From positions 1-23,803 of the IMG/VR virus record IMGVR_UViG_3300010392_001009: a DNA stretch of 23,803 bases; one strand, given 5' to 3'. This DNA is from a virus. The notes beneath the pieces were generated by a model. It did not search any database and was not told where the DNA came from. It worked only from the letters and a program-made list of their open reading frames with translations. Position 1 is the first letter of the stretch, and each line of letters begins with the position of its first letter. This document shows positions 6,221-13,370 of the stretch, one piece after another. The position numbers were made by a program, and so were the translations under genes.

Positions 6221-6414
6221 CTTTGTGGTCGGTAGGATATTGCGACTGTTGCTGCGATGAGATCTACGAGCTAGAAAGCGATGTCGAAGACTTAGAGTTG
6301 CAGGTACACGACTTACAGCAATCTAACGACAACAAGCAGGCAGTACTCATCCGATCTAACAAGTGCCTACATGCAATCGGGCAAGCCCTCGATACTTTCG
6401 TAGATGAAAAATGA
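6169..6414 (+). CDS. Small membrane-anchored coiled-coil protein (spanin-like)
   Basis: Residues 2-22 form one membrane helix (VLFITGLLGGFLFGFLAL), then come four cysteines (CDCCC), then an acidic coiled-coil-like region (YELESDVEDLELQVHDLQ). This N-in, helix-out plan fits inner-membrane spanins, but there is no partner lipoprotein with clear pairing. ATG 6169 has AAGGA eight bases upstream. The gene overlaps the end of the metalloprotease gene by 52 bases in another frame, an overlap length more typical of nested lysis genes than of simple coupling. Alternatively it is an unrelated membrane protein. Confidence 0.65.
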   Translation: MVLFITGLLGGFLFGFLALWSVGYCDCCCDEIYELESDVEDLELQVHDLQQSNDNKQAVLIRSNKCLHAIGQALDTFVDEK

Positions 6415-6443
6415 TGTGCCTACTACCACCGTTAGAGATAAAA

Positions 6444-7205
6444 ATGAAATACAAAATCATTGTGGCCTTGTGCTTCCTTTTAGGGTGCCTAGCGTCCGCT
6501 GCATTTGGGCAGGTTATAACCACAACTCCACTAGAAGGGGATTTGGCGGTAGGCAGACAGTACGTTGTAGGCGTTGATGCAACCTTCGAAGGTGAGACGG
6601 CTGACCTGCTTATCGACATAAACGGGGAGTTGGACTACAACCTGTTCGAGAATAACACGAAGATCTGTTTTACCCCCACAGCTCCCGGCGAGATCAAAAT
6701 AAGGATCGTGTCGATTTGGTGGGTAGCGAAGAAGGCTACTCAGAGGGTTGTTAAATTACACGTCAAATCTGGAGTGGGGATAAAGCCCCCACCCATTGAT
6801 GACGAGGAGCCGGGCGAACCCGACACGCCCGTCTCTAAATTCAAAGAGCTTACAAAGCAGGTGTCCTCGCTCGCCGACAAGCTCGACGACTCATTCGGTC
6901 GTGAATCGCTGATGCAGATCTATGCTCAGCTCTCAGACGCGGTAAAGAATAAGTCCAAAGTGACAATTGAGTACTTTGGTAAAGGCTACGAATACGACTT
7001 CTCCGTCGACGAGTTCATGGGTTCAAACGCTACACTCGCGGTGTCTCGGGCTCTGGCTCATGCAAAGTCAAAGAACAGTGTTACGGACAGGGCCGATTGG
7101 TCAACCTTATTTCTGGTTCCGCTCAAGGACCTAGCTAACACATTCGATAACGATGATCGAGTCGTCTTCTCGAAATTTCTAGCAGCCGTTGCTGCCGGAC
7201 TCTAA
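6444..7205 (+). CDS. Secreted protein with beta-sandwich-like domain, 253 aa
   Basis: I start at ATG 6444 because this gives a clean signal peptide (KYKIIVALCFLLGCLASAAFG, cut before Gln). An in-frame ATG at 6411 adds 11 residues in front. LLGC at about residues 12-15 could also act as a lipobox. Residues about 25-105 alternate beta strands with a closing APGEIKIRIVS, like Ig/PKD-type folds. A proline-rich linker (about 110-128, PPPIDDEEPGEPDTP) leads to a helical C-terminal domain. No catalytic motif is seen. It is the first of three consecutive exported proteins and is probably an envelope or surface component of the infected cell. Confidence 0.75.
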   Translation: MKYKIIVALCFLLGCLASAAFGQVITTTPLEGDLAVGRQYVVGVDATFEGETADLLIDINGELDYNLFENNTKICFTPTAPGEIKIRIVSIWWVAKKATQRVVKLHVKSGVGIKPPPIDDEEPGEPDTPVSKFKELTKQVSSLADKLDDSFGRESLMQIYAQLSDAVKNKSKVTIEYFGKGYEYDFSVDEFMGSNATLAVSRALAHAKSKNSVTDRADWSTLFLVPLKDLANTFDNDDRVVFSKFLAAVAAGL

Positions 7206-7229
7206 CAAGGTGATTGTGTAGGACTCAAC

Positions 7230-7313
7230 CGAGGTGATTGGGCGTGGAAGCCCCGCAACTCGCGTAGAGGAGGACCATAGACCCCCTCGGTAGGTTCGAT
7301 TCCTCCCACCTCG
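7230..7313 (+). tRNA. tRNA-like element (atypical or degenerate tRNA)
   Basis: A perfect 7-bp acceptor-like stem, CGAGGTG (7230-7236) with CACCTCG (7307-7313), encloses a canonical T arm: GTAGG, loop TTCGATT, CCTCC, with one mismatch. GGG/CCC (7240-7242/7251-7253) with GG in its loop fits a D arm. The middle is not standard: CGC/GCG and a longer GAGG.GG/CC.CCCTC hairpin (7267-7288) whose loop contains CAT, but base 33 is not T. At 84 nt it is class II sized. No CCA is encoded. A related 5' segment (AGGTGATTG) occurs 24 bases earlier. It could be a real odd tRNA, a decayed tRNA or a tRNA mimic; the anticodon is uncertain. Confidence 0.42.
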
Positions 7314-7360
7314 TTTTATTCATCGAGTATCCCACCAACGATAGTCTGATGGAGAAAAAG

Positions 7361-7759
7361 ATGAAGCAGTTACTCTCAATGATCATCATGGTCGTTGCCT
7401 CGCTAAGCCCTAACATGGCTACCGCACAAGACCGGACATATGACGATGCGTACAATATCGCCAAGAAGCTAGATAAGAAAGTCATGGTCATCTTCTCGAA
7501 AAAAGGATGACCCCCATGCTCTTTACTTGAGCGTGCTCTCAAGACTGATCAGCAGGTGATTTTTGTGTCTAGAAATTACGAAATTGTAATCCACAAATAT
7601 ACAAGCAAAAAAGATATCCCGCCCAAACTAAGGCAAGTGTTTGACGATATGAAGGTCGACCGCTTTCCCAGAACGATATCAATCGATCCGAAGACTCGCG
7701 AATACCGTCCCGGTGTTATCGGGTTTGGCCGATCTGATTGGTTGCAGTACTTTGATTAA
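7361..7759 (+). CDS. Secreted thioredoxin-like protein with in-frame UGA (candidate selenoprotein)
   Basis: ATG 7361 has GGAG six bases upstream and gives a signal peptide (KQLLSMIIMVVASLS, ending ATAQ). The frame then meets TGA at codon 50 and continues open to TAA 7757-7759, giving 132 codons. Residues 42-53 read MVIFSKKG, then UGA, then PPC, so UGA sits exactly at the first Cys of a CPPC thioredoxin active site. Downstream, RFPRTISID has the cis-proline (P103) of the thioredoxin fold, so both sides of the UGA belong to one domain. A hairpin at 7526-7543 fits a bacterial SECIS. TGA serves as a normal stop in many genes here, so genome-wide recoding is excluded. The alternative is a point-mutated pseudogene (TGC or TGT to TGA). 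The probable role is thiol redox chemistry outside the cytoplasm, beside a secreted protease. Confidence 0.75.
7526..7543 (+). promoter_or_regulatory. Candidate bacterial SECIS hairpin
   Basis: CTTGAG (7526-7531) pairs perfectly with CTCAAG (7538-7543). The six-base loop CGTGCT has G at its second position followed by T. The loop begins 21 bases after the UGA (7508-7510). Bacterial SECIS elements lie in the coding sequence about 16-37 bases past UGA and need a G in the first loop positions. The fit is good but a short hairpin can arise by chance. Confidence 0.5.
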
Positions 7760-7770
7760 GGCGGTGATAC

Positions 7771-8460
7771 ATGCGATATCTACTCACACTAGTGTTGTTA
7801 TTTGGGTTAACTGCATCTGAATGCTATGCCCAACTTGGTTCCTCAACGAACCTATTCACGTTTAAAAAGTTTGAAGACAATCCAATTCAGAAGTCCCTTG
7901 TTCGTATTCATGCGAACGGGGAACAGGGTGTAGGTCTAGGATCAGGTGCCCTCATCGGGAAAGACTTGATACTCACTGCATACCACGTGGTTCGGGGTGC
8001 TACCACCATCGATGTTTTGGTGCCGCACAAAGCGTTCCGATTCAAAGACGCGAAGCTTTTATACTTCGACGTCGGTAAAGATCTAGCCGTGCTCAAGGCC
8101 GCTCTCCCGAAAGCGGTTAAGCCGCTTACAGTTTCGGAGACAGTGCCAAAGCAAGGCGAAACTATTCAATTTCTAGGGTTCGCCGGGGGACAGCTCCCTC
8201 GCCATTTCGATTGCAAGGTACTCGATGTTGACAACTTAGCAAAGCAGTTGCTGTTAGATTCCCAAGTCATTCAGGGGGATTCTGGCGGAATGATGCTTAA
8301 TTCAAAAGGGGAGATTGTCGGGTGTATTCAGAAAGGAATGGTGTCGATAACACGTATCAGTCACTTGGAAGGCGATACGCTGTACAACCCACTCTTACTG
8401 GCACTTACTACCGGATGTGATTGTAGGACAATATCCGACTTTCTGAAAGCAAATGAATGA
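7771..8460 (+). CDS. Secreted trypsin-like serine protease (S1 family)
   Basis: The signal peptide covers residues 1-20 (RYLLTLVLLFGLTAS, cut after CYA). The catalytic triad is visible: His72 in LTAYHVV, Asp104 in GKDLAVL, Ser171 in GDSGG. GSGALIGKDLILTA matches the strand before the histidine in chymotrypsin-fold enzymes. At 229 residues it is a single protease domain with no PDZ domain, unlike DegP/HtrA. Four cysteines, including CDC near the end (about 216-218), could form disulfides, and a secreted thioredoxin-like gene sits immediately upstream. ATG follows GGCGGTGA. Its stop overlaps the next start (ATGA). It probably acts in the periplasm or envelope of the host. Confidence 0.92.
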   Translation: MRYLLTLVLLFGLTASECYAQLGSSTNLFTFKKFEDNPIQKSLVRIHANGEQGVGLGSGALIGKDLILTAYHVVRGATTIDVLVPHKAFRFKDAKLLYFDVGKDLAVLKAALPKAVKPLTVSETVPKQGETIQFLGFAGGQLPRHFDCKVLDVDNLAKQLLLDSQVIQGDSGGMMLNSKGEIVGCIQKGMVSITRISHLEGDTLYNPLLLALTTGCDCRTISDFLKANE

Positions 8461-8750
8461 GCAACGAACACGATCAAGACCACTACAGAGACGACGACCG
8501 AAACTACAACAACGGTCAACCCGCTTTCGTAACTTGGATCGGGGACGCGATAAAGAACTATGGCTTCCCGATCCTAGTGGCCTGCTATCTGCTCTGGCAG
8601 CAGCAGTTGACCACAAAGTTTCTTCAAGACAAAGTGGAGATGCATGACGTCGAGGTGATTAAGGCCTTGAAAGACAACACCCGCGTAATCGAGAAAAACA
8701 CCGAAGTTATCCAAATGATCCTCGGTGCGAGAACGATGGATCTGGACTAA
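8457..8750 (+). CDS. Holin-like small membrane protein, 97 aa
   Basis: A hydrophilic N-terminus (residues 1-23) is followed by one membrane helix (about 24-47, with NYGFPILVACYLLW) and then a coiled-coil-like stretch (VIKALKDNTRVIEKNTEVI). The GFPI..A.YLL segment recalls YvrJ and BhlA/UviB-type small holin-like proteins. The start overlaps the S1 protease stop and the gene lies just before the terminase, a common place for lysis genes. No endolysin is seen beside it. Holin function is inferred from shape and place only. Confidence 0.6.
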   Translation: MSNEHDQDHYRDDDRNYNNGQPAFVTWIGDAIKNYGFPILVACYLLWQQQLTTKFLQDKVEMHDVEVIKALKDNTRVIEKNTEVIQMILGARTMDLD

Positions 8751-8771
8751 CCTTTGTAAGCAGAGAACCCT

Positions 8772-10898
8772 ATGGCCCAAATGATGGACGACGACGACCA
8801 CTTACGTCGTGACGCTGAGAGGAAGCGTAGGGAACGTGCCAAGGCCACAGACATCGGAGCGATAGATGACATTCACGATGTCGATCGGCGAGAGTCTTGT
8901 AGGTTTGATTTTGGCTTATTCTGCAAAACATATCTAGGCGATGAAGTGTTTCAGCTTGACTGGAGCCAATCGCATTTGATTGCAATCAAACGTATCGAAG
9001 AGGCAGTGCTGGTTGGAGGTAACTTCGCCTTCGCAATGCCCCGCGGATCAGGAAAATCCAGTCTGTCTCGTGCAGGCGTTCTTTGGGCTGTTCTATACGG
9101 CCACTCGAAGTTTGCCTATTTGATTGGAGCTAATGCATCAAAAGGCGAAGAGGCTCTGGATGCGTTGAAGGTCTGGATGCGATATGTGCAGCGGATCACT
9201 GAGGACTTCCCTGAAGTCTCTCAAGCGATCATGGCACTCAACGGCGTAGCCCAGCGGGCAGCCTCGCAGAAGTGTCTTGGCGATCCCACAGAGATCGACT
9301 GGACATCTAACTGCGTGGTATTGCCAACCGTGCCGATGCCTAAGAACCACCCAGACTACGAAGATGGAAAGCAGTCCACTACATCAGGGACGATCATCAA
9401 GGTTTGTGGTTTGGATGCCAGTGGTATTCGGGGTTCAACTCACACCACAACTAAAGGCTTCATCGTACGTCCAGACTTCGTTGTACTAGACGATCCTCAG
9501 ACGGATGACAGTGCGAGATCCGATACCCAGATCGAACAGCGAATGTTGTTGATCAATGGTGCGGTCCTCAAGATGTGCGGTCCTGATGTGAAGATGCGAG
9601 CGATCATACCTTGCACTATCATTCGAAAGAGAGACCTTGCTCATCGAGTGTTAGACCGAGAGGAAAGCCCTTTCTGGCGTGGTACGACAACCCGGTTGAT
9701 GCCAACTATGCCTACCAACATGGAGGCGTGGGATAAGTATTTTGCTGTCTATGAGAAGTGCCTGCTCGCCGAAGAGTTGGACATGTCTCCAGCGAACGAC
9801 TACTACATTGAACACCAAGACGAACTAGACGAAGGTGCCACCCACTCGTGGCCCCAGCGAAAAGCACCTGATGAGGTATCCGCTATTCAATCGGCGATGA
9901 ACCTCTACTATCAGAATAAAGAGACGTTTTTCGCAGAGCTTCAGAACGATCCAATTGACGACAGTGCTAACTTGATGTTGCTGTCGGTCCAAGAGATCCA
10001 AGCCAAGCAATCATCTTTTACACGGTTGCAGGTGCCTGATGGGGCGGCTCATATCACATGCCACATCGACGTTCATAAGTCGATACTGTACTACTCGATG
10101 GTCGCATGGCAACAGAACTTCACTGGTACTGTTATCGACTATGGTACGTGGCCCGATCAAGAGAGACGGTTGTTCGCCCATAGAGACGTCAGTCGAACAT
10201 TGGCGGACATGTGTAGCTTCGAGTCAGAAGAAGAACACATCTACGAAGGGCTTGACAGCCTTGGTGAGTTCTTAACTGGTCGTTCGTATCAGAAGCCAGA
10301 CGGTTCACAGCTTGTCTTATCTAAGGTTTTGATTGACCGCGGATATAAAGGTGAAGTAGTCGAACAGTTTTGCCGAGACAAGTCAAGCATCTATCAGTCG
10401 ATGGCTGGTATGGGTGTTAAGGCGGGTCAGAAGATCCTGACAGAGACAGCTTCGAAAGACACGCTTATCAAAGGCTTCCACTGGATAGTAAAGCCAAGCT
10501 CGCGATATGGAACTCTGCAATGGGTTCTAGCGGATGTAAACTTCTGGAAGACATTCGTGCATGAGCGATTCGTTGTCGGGCAGGGAGGAAAAGGTTGCCT
10601 CGATCTGTTCCAGACAAATGTACGCGATCACGAGATGTTCGCAGAGCACCAACGTGCTGAGGTGTACGATCAAATCTATAGTGATCGTACAGGTCGGCGT
10701 GTTAAAGAATGGGCTTTGATACCAAATAAAGACAATCACTATTTCGATACTATGGTCGGTAACTGCGTAGCAGCATCCATGCTTGGATGCGAGTTGGAGT
10801 CGGTAGACATGGCAGCCCTCGCGGAAAAGAAACGGACTATAACGAAGAAGAAATTCACAGGGTTCAAAAATGCCAAAAGAGATCACAGAGGTCGTTAG
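8772..10898 (+). CDS. Terminase large subunit
   Basis: This is the packaging motor ATPase and nuclease. The Walker A-like motif is PRGSGKS (90-96) and Walker B is VVLDD (237-241). The C-terminal nuclease has plausible metal-binding acids at D433 (CHIDVHKS), D522 (VLIDRG) and D659 (NHYFDT). At 708 residues it is long for the family, with a charged N-terminal extension (about 1-40, DDDDHLRRDAERKRRER). NHYFDTMVGN near the C-terminus resembles the lambda gpA-type ending. It cuts and pumps concatemeric DNA through the portal at 11427. No small subunit is recognised upstream; one of the small neighbours could serve. The 3' end overlaps the next gene by 29 bases. Confidence 0.93.
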   Translation: MAQMMDDDDHLRRDAERKRRERAKATDIGAIDDIHDVDRRESCRFDFGLFCKTYLGDEVFQLDWSQSHLIAIKRIEEAVLVGGNFAFAMPRGSGKSSLSRAGVLWAVLYGHSKFAYLIGANASKGEEALDALKVWMRYVQRITEDFPEVSQAIMALNGVAQRAASQKCLGDPTEIDWTSNCVVLPTVPMPKNHPDYEDGKQSTTSGTIIKVCGLDASGIRGSTHTTTKGFIVRPDFVVLDDPQTDDSARSDTQIEQRMLLINGAVLKMCGPDVKMRAIIPCTIIRKRDLAHRVLDREESPFWRGTTTRLMPTMPTNMEAWDKYFAVYEKCLLAEELDMSPANDYYIEHQDELDEGATHSWPQRKAPDEVSAIQSAMNLYYQNKETFFAELQNDPIDDSANLMLLSVQEIQAKQSSFTRLQVPDGAAHITCHIDVHKSILYYSMVAWQQNFTGTVIDYGTWPDQERRLFAHRDVSRTLADMCSFESEEEHIYEGLDSLGEFLTGRSYQKPDGSQLVLSKVLIDRGYKGEVVEQFCRDKSSIYQSMAGMGVKAGQKILTETASKDTLIKGFHWIVKPSSRYGTLQWVLADVNFWKTFVHERFVVGQGGKGCLDLFQTNVRDHEMFAEHQRAEVYDQIYSDRTGRRVKEWALIPNKDNHYFDTMVGNCVAASMLGCELESVDMAALAEKKRTITKKKFTGFKNAKRDHRGR

Positions 10899-11172
10899 TT
10901 CATATCTTTTGATTGGGTTAGACGAGTTCGGAAGTTTGATCGATGGAGGTGTACCTGAAGGTTTCTCGATCCAGATCGAACAGGTGGGTAATGGGGGTCT
11001 GCATGGTCCCCGAATGAAGTTGTCTGATAAATCATACCTCAAGGTCAGCCTTATCGACGAATCAGAGAAGACAGCCTTCCAAAAGATTCGAGAATTCAAC
11101 GCCGAGAACCACGACCTTGTTACTGAGGAAAAGGAAGACGGCACCGTCATTGTAAAAAACAGAGGTGAATAA
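10870..11172 (+). CDS. Hypothetical protein between terminase and portal, 100 aa
   Basis: Not recognised. It starts inside the terminase 3' end and ends one base before the next gene, so it is translationally packed. The N-terminal part is beta-like (SSYLLIGLDEFGSLIDGG) and the C-terminal part is charged (FQKIREFNAENHDLVTEEKEDG). There are no membrane segments. Its position suits a packaging or head-joining accessory, which is inference from place alone. Confidence 0.7.
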   Translation: MPKEITEVVSSYLLIGLDEFGSLIDGGVPEGFSIQIEQVGNGGLHGPRMKLSDKSYLKVSLIDESEKTAFQKIREFNAENHDLVTEEKEDGTVIVKNRGE

Positions 11173-11427
11173 ATGGCAGCCGTGAGCCTAGCAGATCTTG
11201 AGCAGTATGGTATCGACCTTTCAACCGTCTTAAAAGCGATGGGTCCAAAGAAAGTGACCAACCGCAAAGATGGAACAATCGAGATCGAAAACCACAACCT
11301 GAAAGAAGTTGTCGAAGCGGTGAAATACTTCCGACAACTCGAAAAAGGAAACTCTCCTAAGTCGATCATACGCCGACTAGGGTTCGCCCAGATCCGACCA
11401 TCAAATTCAAATGGAACTCATCAATAA
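11173..11427 (+). CDS. Hypothetical small protein upstream of portal, 84 aa
   Basis: Not recognised. ATG follows AGAGGTGAA. The protein is basic and mainly helical (LADLEQYGIDLSTVLKAM, NLKEVVEAVKYFRQLEKG). Lambdoid phages place the small gpW head-completion protein just before the portal, and the size and position are similar here, but no gpW signature is clear. Its stop overlaps the portal start (TAATG). Confidence 0.7.
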   Translation: MAAVSLADLEQYGIDLSTVLKAMGPKKVTNRKDGTIEIENHNLKEVVEAVKYFRQLEKGNSPKSIIRRLGFAQIRPSNSNGTHQ

Positions 11428-12983
11428 TGTTAGACCGAGTAATAGACTACTTTTTCCCTAAGAAAAGGGAGATCAACTCGGAGCATGTGCAGGCGTCTGG
11501 GTTTTACGATCTTGAAAGAGAAGATGCCTCCGTCGAGGAGCATTTCTACTACGCAAACAACGGGTCAGCCGACTATCACGCAAGTCACAGTGTCCGGGAG
11601 TTGATCCGCAAGAAGGTTCGATACGAGTACGCCAACTCGACTATCCTTAAAGGTATCTGCCAAACAAGAGCGAACACCCTCGTAGGCAAAGGCCCGAAGC
11701 TGACTATCCTCCCTGAAGAAGAACGGTCTGGGACTAAAGACCGCAAGCGTGTTTCTGCGATATGCAAGAGTATCAGCAAGAAAGTTAACAGGTGGTTGCA
11801 GGAAGTTGATTTTTCCGCGAAACTCCGTCAGATGGTTAAAGCTAAGTTAGTAGACGGCGAGACCTTCATGGCGTTCATACCTACCAACCGTAACGAGGTT
11901 GGATTCGCCCCTCGTGTGTTTGACGCAGAACGTGTAACAAACGCATACAGCGGACAGACAGGTGCTGGTGACGAGGAATGGGTAGATGGGATTAAATACG
12001 ATCCTGAGACTGGGGATGCTACGAACTATCGATTCTTGAGACAGCATCCGGGCGGCGATCACACCCGAAACAACCTACAGAAGATCATCCCACTCGACCA
12101 ACAATTCAATTATTACTCAGAAGCCCAGGTTTTCCATTGGTACCGCAAGGACCGCGGGGAGCAGCATCGTGGTGTCAGTGAACTCCTGTCGTCACTGTCG
12201 CTATCGGCTATCTTGAGGAGAGTTCAAAAATCAGTTGCAGTCTCGATGGAGACCGCTGCTAACATGTCTCTGGGATTGTATTCCGAGCTAGACGCTTCTG
12301 ATGGAGACGTTGAGCGGCCAGAGGACTGGGAGCAAATCCCAGTTACACCGAATATGATGACGGTGTTTCCTCATGGTGTGAAGCCTTTTCAGATGGATGC
12401 TAAGCATCCCAATGCTGAGTTTTCGAAGTTCAGGGACTCGATATACTCTGATGTCGGTCGAGCGTTGGACATGCCACACAACCGAGCTTCTGGATCGTCT
12501 GCCGATTACAACTTCTCTTCGGCTATGATCGATGGCTTGCATGACCTGCTCACCTGCGAGATCGAACGTGAGTCGATCCGTAAAGACTGCTTAGACAAGG
12601 CACTCAACTTGTTCTTCGCCTACGGAATGAGCAATGGGGTTCTAACGCCTACTGAGAAAACCTACATCCTAGCTGAACGTGGGTTACCTGATCGAGAATG
12701 GTATTTTGCTACCGAGGGTAACGAGATCGAGCCTCTCAAGCAGACCAACGCTAAAGTCGTCGCCTTTGAAGGCGGCATTACTCCAATCGAAGACATCATC
12801 TCTAAGACTGGTGGGGATGTAGACGAACACTTCGAGAAGCTCGCCGACCAATACGGTAAGTCGATCGAAGAGATCAAGCAGGCGATGTTTGATAAACACA
12901 TGGGCGGTAAGAAGGAGCCCAAGAAAGGCTTCGGGTCTAAAGAGAAAAAGCCGACCGGACAGAATACTCCAACTAAGGGATAG
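11427..12983 (+). CDS. Portal protein (lambda gpB-like)
   Basis: This forms the dodecameric ring at the capsid vertex through which the terminase packages DNA. At 518 residues it has the usual length for lambda-type portals. Recognisable segments are an N-terminal ELIRKKVRYEYANSTILKGI, a middle GETFMAFIPT, then VFHWYRKDRGEQHRGVSEL (the R-x-Q-x-RG-x-S/P region typical of this family), and NRASGSSADYNFSSAM (about 352-367). The C-terminal tail is basic (KKEPKKGFGSKEKK). ATG overlaps the previous stop. Confidence 0.9.
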   Translation: MLDRVIDYFFPKKREINSEHVQASGFYDLEREDASVEEHFYYANNGSADYHASHSVRELIRKKVRYEYANSTILKGICQTRANTLVGKGPKLTILPEEERSGTKDRKRVSAICKSISKKVNRWLQEVDFSAKLRQMVKAKLVDGETFMAFIPTNRNEVGFAPRVFDAERVTNAYSGQTGAGDEEWVDGIKYDPETGDATNYRFLRQHPGGDHTRNNLQKIIPLDQQFNYYSEAQVFHWYRKDRGEQHRGVSELLSSLSLSAILRRVQKSVAVSMETAANMSLGLYSELDASDGDVERPEDWEQIPVTPNMMTVFPHGVKPFQMDAKHPNAEFSKFRDSIYSDVGRALDMPHNRASGSSADYNFSSAMIDGLHDLLTCEIERESIRKDCLDKALNLFFAYGMSNGVLTPTEKTYILAERGLPDREWYFATEGNEIEPLKQTNAKVVAFEGGITPIEDIISKTGGDVDEHFEKLADQYGKSIEEIKQAMFDKHMGGKKEPKKGFGSKEKKPTGQNTPTKG

Positions 12984-12986
12984 CCT

Positions 12987-13364
12987 ATGGAAGTGATTAT
13001 AAGACGTGTAGGCAGACGAGACGCCTACATCGTCGAAGACACTGTCTTGTTCGGTGTTACGGTTCCTAAAGGATTCAAGACGGATGGGGCAACAGTTCCT
13101 AGACCATTTAGGGTCGTTCTTAGTCCGTTCACTGAGGCGTTGTACGCCGCGATAGTCCACGACTATCAGCTTTCTCTCGAAGGGGATGACCCTGTCAAAA
13201 GGAAGCAAGTTGATCTGAATTTCTATAACAATTTGAAAGCAAGTGGTGTTGGTGAGGTGCGTAGCACTTTAGCCTACGGCATGGTTCGAATTTGGAGTGT
13301 GATCTCTCAGATACTTAAGAAAAAGCATTCCACCGATTCACACGAATCTTCAAAAAGGAGGTGA
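12987..13364 (+). CDS. DUF1353 family protein
   Basis: The family pattern is clear: a beta region with VPKGFKTDGATVPRPF (residues about 26-41) and then AAIVHDYQL (about 54-62). DUF1353 proteins are small phage-associated proteins of unknown function. A basic, helical C-terminus (ISQILKKKHS) follows. The gene sits between portal and prohead protease. Its last codons contain the strong ribosome site of the next gene, and its TGA (13362-13364) is in the same frame as that gene, one codon before the proposed AUC start. Confidence 0.85.
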   Translation: MEVIIRRVGRRDAYIVEDTVLFGVTVPKGFKTDGATVPRPFRVVLSPFTEALYAAIVHDYQLSLEGDDPVKRKQVDLNFYNNLKASGVGEVRSTLAYGMVRIWSVISQILKKKHSTDSHESSKRR

Positions 13365-13370
13365 TCTATC
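13354..13370 (+). promoter_or_regulatory. 13-nt perfect Shine-Dalgarno and AUC start
   Basis: AAAGGAGGTGATC (13354-13366) is fully complementary to the consensus 3' end of 16S rRNA. The only codon at normal spacing in the open frame is ATC at 13368. No ATG, GTG or TTG occurs in that frame between the stop at 13362 and TTG 13551. The unusually strong pairing may compensate for a weak start codon. Confidence 0.65.

Noticed and set aside
7206-7313. The tRNA-like element as a phage selenocysteine tRNA
   Set aside because: No TCA anticodon lies between the acceptor arms at 7230-7313. A TCA at 7225-7227 lies outside that stem and does not fold into a proper anticodon arm by eye.
7286-7313. Phage attachment site at a tRNA 3' end
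   Set aside because: The segment resembles a tRNA 3' end, but no integrase or excision gene is present in the window and the 5' acceptor arm is also present.
7361-7759. Genome-wide recoding of UGA as an amino acid
   Set aside because: UGA ends many clearly real genes here (for example 2054, 2316, 3793, 8460, 16556, 17317), often overlapping the next start, so recoding must be local.
10527-11369. 280-codon open frame on the minus strand
   Set aside because: It is antisense to the terminase, two tightly packed small genes and their junctions. It has no ribosome site and looks like a shadow of the + strand genes.
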